DNA from: JAKLHL01 sp964411885
Lineage (GTDB): Bacteria > Bdellovibrionota > JAFGOL01
Direction: 5' to 3'
DNA length: 7,925 nt
NCBI GenBank assembly: GCA_964411885.1
Contig: CAYPMK010000051.1
Location: 1 to 7,925, forward strand
In this document: in pieces, positions 1 to 6,163 of the stretch
Numbering within the stretch: position 1 is the stretch's first letter
Layout of the letters: each line of letters begins with the position of its first letter
Program-made: the position numbers and the translations under genes
The notes under the pieces: generated by a model
Told to the model about the DNA's origin: nothing
Database searches by the model: none
What the model saw: the letters and a program-made list of their open reading frames with translations, nothing else

Positions 1-38
1 ACATTTTGGTTTCTTCACAAAAATGCGAAAAATTATCA

Positions 39-68
39 TTGCGAACAATGGTGCCATGAGTATATAAT
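39..68 (+). promoter_or_regulatory. Putative sigma70-type promoter for the DnaB-like gene
   Basis: A TATAAT hexamer lies at 63-68, matching the -10 consensus. An 18-base spacer separates it from TTGCGA at 39-44, which matches four of six -35 positions. Transcription would start near 75, just upstream of a GGAG at 86-89 and an ATG at 99. The region is AT-rich, so a chance match is possible, but the spacing and the following ribosome binding site fit together. Confidence 0.4.
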
Positions 69-123
69 TTTAATTAAGGGATATCGGAGCTCGATTTGAT
101 GCTCACGTTCTTCAAATCTGGGG

Positions 124-774
124 GTGCTTGTTATGGTGGTGTCGCGCGTAGAGAGTCCTGTAGTTCGTCGTGAATCTTCTGAAGACTCAGTTATTAATTT
201 TAATAAATTCAGAACAAAAAAACTTTTTTCAAAAGTAAGGGGGCTTGGTTTTGGTCTGCTTTCAACAGGTGTTGCAAAGAACGTAGCCAAATCTCCTTTA
301 ACCATTCTTGATGCTCCAAGTGGTGAATTGGACCTAAAAGATCCTACACTACTTTTATCTTTGGACGTGATAGGACAAGCCAAAGGTGTTCTATATCTTA
401 GCTTTAATTATCAACGAGAAGAAATATTGGCAAAAATGGTAATGGCACTGAGTGGTGTTACAGAGAATATGGTAAAAAAAGGAGCCTTTGTTGATGAAGC
501 TCAGGAGTCTTTTGAAAGAGCTTGCTCTATAATATATAATTCAAGTATACATGTCGCTGAAGGGGATGTTACAAGTAATTTTTGGATAAATGTGAAAGAA
601 TTAAAAAATAGCGGTAGCATAGACATAGTTATAATAGATGACCTCTATTCTTTTAGCTCAAAGATAACAAGGAACCATGGTGGTTATCAGGATATACTAG
701 AACACTTCAGTGAAATGGCCGTTAATGTTGGTTTGCCAGTGGTGCTTGTTTCAAGATCGATATCAGAAGTGTAA
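124..774 (+). CDS. Degenerate DnaB-like RecA-fold protein (no intact Walker A)
   Basis: The 216-residue product resembles the C-terminal ATPase domain of replicative helicase DnaB. Residues 59-68 (PLTILDAPSG) line up with the strand leading into the DnaB P-loop. Residues 89-96 (VLYLSFNY) fit the strand before the family's 'SLEM' segment, 97-120 fit the following helices, 166-175 (IDIVIIDDLY) fit Walker B, and 204-211 (LPVVLVSR) fit the 'VPVIALSQL' strand. The GKT of Walker A is missing; SGELDLKDPT stands there instead. The glutamine of the LSQ motif is replaced, and the protein stops where DnaB would continue to its last motif and arginine finger. No DnaB N-terminal domain is visible. ATP hydrolysis is therefore unlikely; a structural or regulatory role is inferred. 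The start is uncertain: GTG 124 and ATG 133 are both in frame, TGA at 97-99 closes the frame upstream, and ATG 99 with a better ribosome binding site lies in another frame. The 3' end overlaps thiL by 12 bp on the opposite strand. Confidence 0.7.
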   Translation: MLVMVVSRVESPVVRRESSEDSVINFNKFRTKKLFSKVRGLGFGLLSTGVAKNVAKSPLTILDAPSGELDLKDPTLLLSLDVIGQAKGVLYLSFNYQREEILAKMVMALSGVTENMVKKGAFVDEAQESFERACSIIYNSSIHVAEGDVTSNFWINVKELKNSGSIDIVIIDDLYSFSSKITRNHGGYQDILEHFSEMAVNVGLPVVLVSRSISEV

Positions 775-1267
775 ATAAGCACTTTTAGACTTTAATATTT
801 TTGACCCATTTTTTGTCTTTATTAAAACCTTCGGTCGTTTTTTGTTCTTTATTACAGTACCAATTCTTATTCCAAATTTACGTGCCTGTTTATGTTTATT
901 GCTAGTGAATAATAACTGATAGTCTTCTCCTCCAAACAAAACGAAAGTAGAGGGCTCTAGTTCTTTCTCCTTACAAAGTCTTTTTATACTTGGATGTGTT
1001 GGTACAGCATCTATTAATATTGAACAATTAGATGAAAAAGCTATATGATATAACTCGCTAGAGAGGCTGTCGCTAATATCTATCATTGCATTTGCTAAAT
1101 TAGATATTTTAAGNNNNNNNNNNNNNNNNNNNNNNNNNNNNNNNNNNNNNNNNNNNNNNNNNNNNNNNNNNNNNNNNNNNNNNNNNNNNNNNNNNNNNNN
1201 NNNNNNNNNNNNNTAATATTTTGTTAATGCATTCGAACTCTTTTCCTAGTATATTGGGCACAGTCAT
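763..1267 (-). CDS. thiL: Thiamine-monophosphate kinase, interrupted by assembly gap
   Basis: ThiL phosphorylates thiamine monophosphate to thiamine diphosphate, the last step of cofactor synthesis, in the cytoplasm. Both ends of the gene are visible. The first 18 codons (1267-1214) read MTVPNILGKEFECINKIL, matching the family's N-terminal 'LGEFELI..I' segment. After the N block, 1113-763 encode LANAMIDISDSLSSEL, corresponding to the conserved 'MIDISDGL' motif, then FGGEDYQLLF, corresponding to 'GGEDYELL', and a terminal AYLHF like the family's 'GYDHF'. About 134 residues are seen. Family members have about 300-330, so roughly 170-190 residues are missing and the gap must exceed its 100 N. 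The ATG at 1267 follows an in-frame TAA and has no clear Shine-Dalgarno sequence. The glycine of DGL is serine here. The 3' end overlaps the DnaB-like gene by 12 bp. Identity is firm; intactness cannot be judged. Confidence 0.88.
1114..1213. other. Assembly gap of 100 N inside thiL
   Basis: Exactly 100 undetermined bases, a usual placeholder for a scaffold gap of unknown length. The flanks encode the N- and C-terminal parts of the same ThiL protein on the minus strand. The family's length implies that roughly 500-600 bases are really absent. Coordinates to either side are therefore not true distances. Confidence 0.95.
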
Positions 1268-1284
1268 AACTACTTAGTTATAAT
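1255..1284 (+). promoter_or_regulatory. Putative promoter of the DAP-murE-cpaF operon
   Basis: A perfect TATAAT lies at 1279-1284. A weak -35-like TGGGCA at 1255-1260 lies 18 bases upstream and matches four of six positions. Transcription would start near 1291, giving a leader of about 16 bases with the ribosome binding site at 1294-1299. The -35 part lies inside the first codons of the divergent thiL. The -10 match is good; the -35 is tentative. Confidence 0.45.
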
Positions 1285-1303
1285 CATTAATAAGAGGTGT
1301 AAA
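1277..1303 (-). promoter_or_regulatory. Putative divergent promoter of thiL
   Basis: Read on the minus strand, TTTACA (1303-1298) and TATAAC (1282-1277) form -35 and -10 candidates with a short 15-base spacer. The -10 shares the palindrome TTATAA (1278-1283) with the plus-strand TATAAT, so the two promoters would overlap face to face. Transcription would begin about three bases before the thiL ATG, giving an almost leaderless message. That would agree with the absence of a ribosome binding site there. Confidence 0.3.
1294..1299 (+). promoter_or_regulatory. Ribosome binding site fixing a TTG start
   Basis: GAGGTG lies seven bases before TTG at 1307. No ATG or GTG lies in that frame between here and the -10 element, so this site decides the start of the aminotransferase gene. 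Confidence 0.65.
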
Positions 1304-1306
1304 GCA

Positions 1307-2452
1307 TTGAAGTATGAGCCTAGTAAAAGAGTATCAAGGGTAAGAGAGCTGATATTCAGGAAACTTGATGCATTAAGGACAGGAGACCCTAAATTAATAG
1401 ACCTTAGTAGAGGCTTACCGCAGGGCTTACCACCAAGAGAAGTTATTTCTGAACTTACACTAAGACTTAAATATTCTGAGAATCATATATATACAGTGGA
1501 AAAAGGTTTAAGAAAATTTAGGGAAGAGGTTGCTTATTTCTATAAGGATAGATACGACGTAGATCTTGATCCAGACACAGAGGTACAGATAATAATGGGA
1601 GGCAAGGATGGTCTTGCAGCACTTGCACAGGCATACCTTAATCCCGGTGACCATGCAATAGTTCCAGACCCGTCTTTTCCTGCATATGTTAATTGTGTGT
1701 TATTAGCAGAGGCTGAACCAGTAATGCTAAAACTAAATAAAGAGACTGCTTATGTTCCTACTGATGAGGAGCTGAACTCTTGTATAAGACCAAACACTAA
1801 ATTCATGTATATAAATTACCCTCATAATCCAACTGGAGCTAGTTGTGATATAAAAGATTTTGAGAGGTTCGTTTCTTTTGGTAGGAAGAATAACATAATA
1901 TTATGTTACGATGCTGTATATAGAGATATTTCTTTTTCTAAGCATCCAACATTATTAGAAGTCAAAGGCTCCAAAGATTGTTGTGTAGAGATAGGCTCTT
2001 TGTCCAAAACATTTGATATGGTCGGATGGCGAATGGCTTACATGGTTGGCAACAAGGATGTTATATCAAATGTAAGAAAGGTTAAATCTGTTTTTGATGT
2101 TGGACAATTTGTTCCTATTCAATATTCAGCGGCCTTGGCTTTAAGGATGAGTTCATACATAGACGAAGTAGCGCAAAAATATAAAGTTAAAATGGAAAAG
2201 GCACAAAAAATATTAAGGGACAAAGGCTATCAAACATATTCAAGTAATGCGGCTTTTTTTATATGGATAAAACTACCGGATGGATTTACTTCTTCTGAAC
2301 AATATATGTATAAGGTGTGGGAAGACAAAAAGGTTCTTTTGATGCCGGGGATAGGTTTTGGGGAGAATGGTGAAGGATATTTTAGAGTGTCTACTACTTC
2401 GCCTATGGAGTTAATAGAAGAAGGTCTTAATAGGTTGGATAAAATTAAATAA
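1307..2452 (+). CDS. dapL: PLP aminotransferase, probably LL-diaminopimelate aminotransferase
   Basis: This 381-residue fold-type I, class I/II aminotransferase is of full family length. Visible motifs are NPTG at 174-177, D202 and Y205 for cofactor contacts, SLSKTFDMVGWR at 231-242 with the Schiff-base lysine K234 and phosphate-binding R242, and R360 in FRVS for the substrate carboxylate. The block around 96-125 (IMGGKDGLAALAQAYLNPGD) and VFDVGQFVPIQY at 262-273 resemble LL-diaminopimelate aminotransferases, especially the methanogen-type branch. DapL converts tetrahydrodipicolinate and glutamate directly to LL-DAP. The neighbours, aspartokinase and a DAP-adding MurE, support this role. An aspartate or other amino-acid aminotransferase remains possible from sequence alone. 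The start is TTG, backed by GAGGTG. It is first in a five-gene operon, and its TAA lies four bases before the next ATG. Confidence 0.72.
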   Translation: MKYEPSKRVSRVRELIFRKLDALRTGDPKLIDLSRGLPQGLPPREVISELTLRLKYSENHIYTVEKGLRKFREEVAYFYKDRYDVDLDPDTEVQIIMGGKDGLAALAQAYLNPGDHAIVPDPSFPAYVNCVLLAEAEPVMLKLNKETAYVPTDEELNSCIRPNTKFMYINYPHNPTGASCDIKDFERFVSFGRKNNIILCYDAVYRDISFSKHPTLLEVKGSKDCCVEIGSLSKTFDMVGWRMAYMVGNKDVISNVRKVKSVFDVGQFVPIQYSAALALRMSSYIDEVAQKYKVKMEKAQKILRDKGYQTYSSNAAFFIWIKLPDGFTSSEQYMYKVWEDKKVLLMPGIGFGENGEGYFRVSTTSPMELIEEGLNRLDKIK

Positions 2453-2456
2453 GTTT

Positions 2457-3188
2457 ATGGGAATAATAGTTTTAAAATTTGGTGGGAAAACGATTTCTGA
2501 TATCGAGAAGCTTAAAACAGCTTCTAATAGAATATCTGAGTGTTTGGATAATGGAAACAAGGTTGTTGTTGTCGTTTCTGCAATGGGAGATGAAACAGAT
2601 AAGCTTATAGAGATGGCAGCCAACATTGATGCCTGTGGTTATAAAAGAGAGTTGGATCATCTTCTCTGTACGGCAGAGATCAAAGCAGCTTCTTTACTGT
2701 CCATGATGTTACTGACTATGAACATAAAATCAAAATCTATGAATTTTACCACGTTAGGAATAAAAACAAATTCAGAACATTTTAGTGCTAAGGTAGAGGA
2801 TGTGGATACTACAAAAATAATGGAGCTCATTCAAGCCGGATTTGTTCCTGTTGTACCCGGATATCAGGGTATAGATAAAGACGGTGAAGTAACAACACTT
2901 GGAAGAGGAGGTTCTGACGTTACAGCAGTTGTGTTGGCTTGTGCACTTAAAGCAGAACAGTGCATACTTTTCAAAGATGTTGGAGCTGTTTATGATGATG
3001 ATCCAAAAGTGAATGTACACGTAGAAAAATTTGACAAGATGAATTATGACAGGCTTTATGACATCGTAAATAAAGGATGTAAGGTTGTCTGTAAAGATTC
3101 TATAGAAATAGCAAAGAGCAATAACCTTGTTATTTCTATAGCAAACCCAGAGAATTTCCATATTGGAACTTTGATATCCAATGAATAG
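2457..3188 (+). CDS. lysC: Aspartokinase catalytic domain without ACT domains
   Basis: This amino-acid-kinase fold protein of 243 residues most resembles the catalytic domain of aspartokinase, which makes aspartyl-4-phosphate for lysine/DAP, threonine and methionine. It shows KFGG at 7-10 with K7, VSAMG at 40-44, PVVPGYQG at 131-138, TLGRGGSD at 147-154, FKDVGAVYDDDP at 172-183, and a terminal GTLI at 237-240 where the kinase domain ends. Usual aspartokinases continue with two ACT domains to about 400 residues or more. Here TAG follows and murE begins 12 bases later, so no regulatory domain is present and lysine or threonine feedback is not expected. The residue after KFGG is lysine instead of the usual Thr/Ser, and the usual GE before the helix is AE (73-74). 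ATG 2457 lacks a clear Shine-Dalgarno and sits four bases after the previous stop, suggesting coupling. Another acid kinase of the fold is possible but less likely. Confidence 0.78.
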   Translation: MGIIVLKFGGKTISDIEKLKTASNRISECLDNGNKVVVVVSAMGDETDKLIEMAANIDACGYKRELDHLLCTAEIKAASLLSMMLLTMNIKSKSMNFTTLGIKTNSEHFSAKVEDVDTTKIMELIQAGFVPVVPGYQGIDKDGEVTTLGRGGSDVTAVVLACALKAEQCILFKDVGAVYDDDPKVNVHVEKFDKMNYDRLYDIVNKGCKVVCKDSIEIAKSNNLVISIANPENFHIGTLISNE

Positions 3189-3191
3189 GTC

Positions 3192-3196
3192 GGAGG
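3192..3196 (+). promoter_or_regulatory. Ribosome binding site of murE
   Basis: A strong GGAGG lies four bases before ATG 3201, between the aspartokinase stop and murE. It supports independent, efficient initiation at this start. Confidence 0.75.
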
Positions 3197-3200
3197 AATT

Positions 3201-4724
3201 ATGAACTTATTAGATATTGTCTCCAAAATAGAACAAACTTGGTCGTCTAATATATCAAATATAGATATTAAGGATGTTGAGTATGATTCACGTTTGGTAA
3301 AAAAAGGTTCGCTATTTATTTGTGTTAAAGGTCCACAGGATGATGGACATCTTTTTATAGAACAGGCTCTTGATAATGGAGCTGCTGCAATTGTGGTTTC
3401 ACAGGAATTCATAGATACAGCTTCAAATAACAAAGACTATAAAAAGAGTTTTGATCGTATAAAAAAAGATAAGATCCCTGCTATATCGGTTAAAGACCCA
3501 GTAAGTGCTGTATCAAAAATGTCTGCGCAATTCTATGATCATCCGTCTAGATCACTTAACGTTATTGGTGTTACAGGTACTAATGGTAAAACATCTACTG
3601 TGTTCATGATAGAATCAATAATGAATGATGCAGGCATGAGAACAGGAATAATAGGTACGATATTATACCGCTATGGTGGTAGGGAAATACGAGAAATAGA
3701 ATATACAACTCCAAAATCCCTTTATCTTCAGAGAATCATGAGTGATATGGTAAATGACAAGGTTACTCATTTGGCCATGGAAGTATCTTCTCACGGGATA
3801 GAGTTGGGAAGGGTTTGGGATATAGATTTTGACGTTGCTATATTTACTCATCTTACAAGGGATCATATGGAATTTCACAAGGATATGGATGATTATTTTA
3901 ATGCTAAGAAAAAACTTTTTACAGACATCTTGCCAAGAAGCACTAAAAAGAACAAAACAGCGATCATAAATATAGATTGTCCGTATGGCAAAAAATTAAT
4001 AGAGTTTGTTAGATTACTTAAGGATATAAAAATAATAACTTATGGTTTTTCTAAAGAGGCAGATATTCAAGTCGTGTCATATGATTTTAATGATCATGGT
4101 TCTGTTTTTAAGTTGCAAGATTCAGGTTCTGTTTATGAGTATGAACTTCCTTTAATAGGGAAACATAATATCTATAATGCATTAGCTGCAATAACTTCTA
4201 CAGTAAAAGTGTATGGTGTCGACCACAAAGTAGCCAAAACTTCTTTGTCTAAGGCGGCTGTTATTCCGGGTCGTCTTGAAAGGGTACTTAAAGGACATAA
4301 TATATTCGTTGATTATGCTCATACAGACGATGCTTTAAACAATGTCCTTTCTGCATTAAGGAATACTTTCCCTGATAAAAAAATAATAACCGTTTTTGGT
4401 TGTGGCGGTGATAGAGATAAAGGTAAAAGGCCAAAAATGGGCAAGGTGGTCTCTGACCTGAGTGATTATGCAATAGTGACATCGGATAATCCAAGACATG
4501 AGGATCCTAACAAAATAATAGAGAGTATAACAGCAGGGATGAGACCCAATATATATGAGGTTATACCAGATAGACGTTCTGCTATAAAAAAAGCCGTAGA
4601 AATGATGAATAAGAGCAATGACGTTCTTTTAATTGCGGGTAAGGGTCATGAAGCATATCAACAGATAGGTGATTCAAAACATGAATTTGATGATAGAGTT
4701 GTTGCTAGGAGTTTTATTAAATAA
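3201..4724 (+). CDS. murE: UDP-MurNAc-Ala-Glu:meso-diaminopimelate ligase
   Basis: MurE adds the third residue of the peptidoglycan stem peptide in the cytoplasm, using ATP. The 507-residue product is full length. An N-terminal UDP-binding domain (about 1-115, with YDSRLVKKGSLF at 28-39) is followed by the ATPase domain with TGTNGKT at 125-131, YTTP at 168-171, MEVSSH at 193-198 and AKKKLF at 235-240, where K236 fits the carbamylated lysine. The C-terminal domain has DYAHT at 371-375, GCGGDRD at 400-406, DNPRHEDP at 429-436 and AGKGHE at 479-484. DNPR marks enzymes that take meso-DAP; lysine-adding forms have a different residue instead of R. DYAHT is followed by D rather than the usual P. 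This agrees with the two upstream DAP-pathway genes. The start is set by GGAGG four bases upstream. It stands alone rather than next to murF or other cell-wall genes. Confidence 0.96.
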   Translation: MNLLDIVSKIEQTWSSNISNIDIKDVEYDSRLVKKGSLFICVKGPQDDGHLFIEQALDNGAAAIVVSQEFIDTASNNKDYKKSFDRIKKDKIPAISVKDPVSAVSKMSAQFYDHPSRSLNVIGVTGTNGKTSTVFMIESIMNDAGMRTGIIGTILYRYGGREIREIEYTTPKSLYLQRIMSDMVNDKVTHLAMEVSSHGIELGRVWDIDFDVAIFTHLTRDHMEFHKDMDDYFNAKKKLFTDILPRSTKKNKTAIINIDCPYGKKLIEFVRLLKDIKIITYGFSKEADIQVVSYDFNDHGSVFKLQDSGSVYEYELPLIGKHNIYNALAAITSTVKVYGVDHKVAKTSLSKAAVIPGRLERVLKGHNIFVDYAHTDDALNNVLSALRNTFPDKKIITVFGCGGDRDKGKRPKMGKVVSDLSDYAIVTSDNPRHEDPNKIIESITAGMRPNIYEVIPDRRSAIKKAVEMMNKSNDVLLIAGKGHEAYQQIGDSKHEFDDRVVARSFIK

Positions 4725-4728
4725 ATTG

Positions 4729-4733
4729 GAGGA
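4729..4733 (+). promoter_or_regulatory. Ribosome binding site of the small acidic gene
   Basis: GGAGG lies six bases before ATG 4740 in the 15-base gap after murE. It supports the following short ORF as a real gene. Confidence 0.7.
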
Positions 4734-4739
4734 ACCTAA

Positions 4740-5033
4740 ATGGAAGAGATACTAAAACAAGTTAATGATGTTCTGAGGGCATATAATTATCTTGCAGCAG
4801 AAGATGAAGATATGAAGATAGAGGAGATACCTTCTTTAGTAAGTCATTTGATGTTGCTTAAGATCTTTGCCCAAGAGTGTGTTAGATTTAATATTCCTTA
4901 TGAGCAGGTAGAAGATTTCAGCGATTTTGCAATAGACTACTTGTATGAAAGAGAAGAAAAGGGAGATGATTTTCAGTCTATAGACATAGAAGATATAGTA
5001 GATGCTTTTAGATCTAAGGGAGTGAAACATTAA
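4740..5033 (+). CDS. Small acidic helical protein of unknown function, paired with CpaF
   Basis: I do not recognise this 97-residue protein. It is strongly acidic, with about 24 Asp/Glu against about 10 Lys/Arg. It has no signal peptide, membrane segment or cysteine pair, and it looks mostly helical. It begins with a predicted amphipathic stretch (MEEILKQVNDVLRAYNYLAA), has a hydrophobic core around 32-48, and ends in an acidic region from 70 to 90. It is well supported as a gene by the GGAGG six bases upstream, by its place in a tight operon, and by the TAATG junction at which its stop overlaps the start of the CpaF-like ATPase by one base. Such coupling suggests a partner or regulator of that ATPase, but this is inference only. 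Confidence 0.75.
   Translation: MEEILKQVNDVLRAYNYLAAEDEDMKIEEIPSLVSHLMLLKIFAQECVRFNIPYEQVEDFSDFAIDYLYEREEKGDDFQSIDIEDIVDAFRSKGVKH
5016..5024 (+). promoter_or_regulatory. Ribosome binding site of cpaF inside the preceding gene
   Basis: AAGGGAGTG lies within the last codons of the small acidic gene, eight bases before ATG 5033. Together with the TAATG overlap it indicates coupled translation. Confidence 0.55.
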
Positions 5034-6163
5034 TGAGCAGGGTATTTGAAGCTACCATTGCAAATTTTCTTTCTCCTGTTAAGGAATACTTAGCAGACGA
5101 ATCAGTAACGGATATATTGATAAATGGTCCTTCTACTATATTCATTGAACGTAAAGGTAAATTGATAAAAACAGAAGCAAAGTTTGAAGACGAAGGATCC
5201 TTGTTGGCAGCCGCGAGGAACATAGCTCAATTTGTAGGAAGACCGTTGGACGAAGAAAACCCTACACTTGATGCAAGATTGCCTGATGGTTCAAGAGTGC
5301 ACGTAGTAGTACCACCTAGCGCAAGGAATGGAACCACTATAGCGATAAGAAAGTTCTTTAAAGTTAAATTAACACTAAAGGATCTTATTAATTTTGGTGC
5401 ACTTTCTTTAGATGGGGCTAGATTCATCGATATTTGTGTTTTTTTGGCAAAGAACATTATTGTTTCTGGAGGAACTGGTTCTGGTAAAACTACACTTTTG
5501 TCTTGTGTTGCCTCAAGGATACCCAAGACAAGTAGAATCTTGGTAATAGAGGATGCTTCAGAACTTCAGATAAACGCTAACCACGTTGTTTATTTTGAAA
5601 CAAAAGCTGCAAATGATTTTGGTAAAGGTGCTGTAACCATGAGGGACCTACTTAAATCATCTTTAAGACTTAGGCCAGACAGAATAATCGTTGGAGAAGT
5701 TAGAGGAGCAGAAGCACTAGATCTTATATCTGCAATGAACACTGGCCATGGTGGTAGTATGGGAACAGTTCACGCAAATACTCCCGTGGAAACTATGGTT
5801 AGGTTAGAAACATTAGCTATGATGACAGATACGCAAGTGCCTGTAACTGCAATAAGAGCGCAGATAGGATCTGCTATAAACATAATAATATGTACTGCAA
5901 GACTTTATGATGGATCTAGAAGGATAATGCAGATAAGTGAAGTACTTGGTGTTGATGATCTTGGAAGATATGTAACTAAGGACATCTATAGGTTCGTACA
6001 GAAAGGAAGGACCTCAGACGGTACTATTATTGGCGAGATGCTTCCTACTGGTAACATCCCTTCGTTTTATGAAGAGATAGAAAGGAATAATATTCCGTTC
6101 CCAAAGAGCAAGTTCAACCCAGATGTTAAAACATTAGAAGAAGATCCTTCTGCTATGAGTTAA
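5033..6163 (+). CDS. cpaF: CpaF/TadA-family secretion or pilus assembly ATPase
   Basis: This type II/IV secretion-system ATPase powers assembly of Flp/Tad-type pili or related secretion machines as a hexamer at the inner face of the cytoplasmic membrane. The 376-residue protein has an N-terminal domain with VTDILINGPSTIFIERKGKL (25-44), the family's 'ITDIMVNG' region, and RLPDGSRVHVVVPP (82-95). The catalytic domain follows: Walker A GGTGSGKTT at 146-154 (K152), the Asp box around VIEDASEL at 171-178, Walker B RIIVGEVRG at 217-225 (E222) and the His box TGHGGSMGTVHANTP at 237-251. All catalytic motifs are intact. VirB11 and archaeal FlaI/PilB types are relatives, but the spacing fits CpaF best. 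The usual TadB/TadC membrane partners, pilin and outer-membrane secretin are not beside it. The 3' end overlaps the convergent phosphatase gene by 11 bp. Confidence 0.9.
   Translation: MSRVFEATIANFLSPVKEYLADESVTDILINGPSTIFIERKGKLIKTEAKFEDEGSLLAAARNIAQFVGRPLDEENPTLDARLPDGSRVHVVVPPSARNGTTIAIRKFFKVKLTLKDLINFGALSLDGARFIDICVFLAKNIIVSGGTGSGKTTLLSCVASRIPKTSRILVIEDASELQINANHVVYFETKAANDFGKGAVTMRDLLKSSLRLRPDRIIVGEVRGAEALDLISAMNTGHGGSMGTVHANTPVETMVRLETLAMMTDTQVPVTAIRAQIGSAINIIICTARLYDGSRRIMQISEVLGVDDLGRYVTKDIYRFVQKGRTSDGTIIGEMLPTGNIPSFYEEIERNNIPFPKSKFNPDVKTLEEDPSAMS

Noticed and set aside
1..67. Short open stretches at the left edge (plus strand to stops at 57-59 and 65-67; minus strand from an ATG at 57)
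   Set aside because: They are about 19-22 codons each, with no recognisable motif. One could be the end or start of a neighbouring gene, but nothing decides between them.
36..383. Minus-strand ORF of 115 codons
   Set aside because: It lies opposite the DnaB-like gene, shows no family motif, and has no ribosome binding site or plausible operon partner; it is a shadow of the plus-strand coding frame.
775..820. Intrinsic terminator downstream of the DnaB-like gene
   Set aside because: There are T runs, but no clear GC-rich hairpin precedes them, and the stretch is the coding end of thiL.
1268..1306. TPP riboswitch before thiL or lysine riboswitch before the DAP operon
   Set aside because: Only 39 bases separate the two genes, too few for either aptamer, and no conserved core is visible.
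1307..2452. Aminotransferase as aspartate aminotransferase or succinyl-DAP aminotransferase (DapC)
   Set aside because: Not excluded, but the pattern around VFDVGQFVPIQY and the DAP neighbours favour LL-DAP aminotransferase; a phylogenetic placement would decide.
2772..3161. Minus-strand ORF of 129 codons inside the aspartokinase gene
   Set aside because: It lies fully opposite conserved kinase motifs, and its cysteine-, tyrosine- and isoleucine-rich product is typical of an antisense reading.
3056..3433. Minus-strand ORF of 125 codons across the aspartokinase-murE junction
   Set aside because: It is antisense to two firmly assigned genes and to the murE ribosome binding site, with no protein family recognised.
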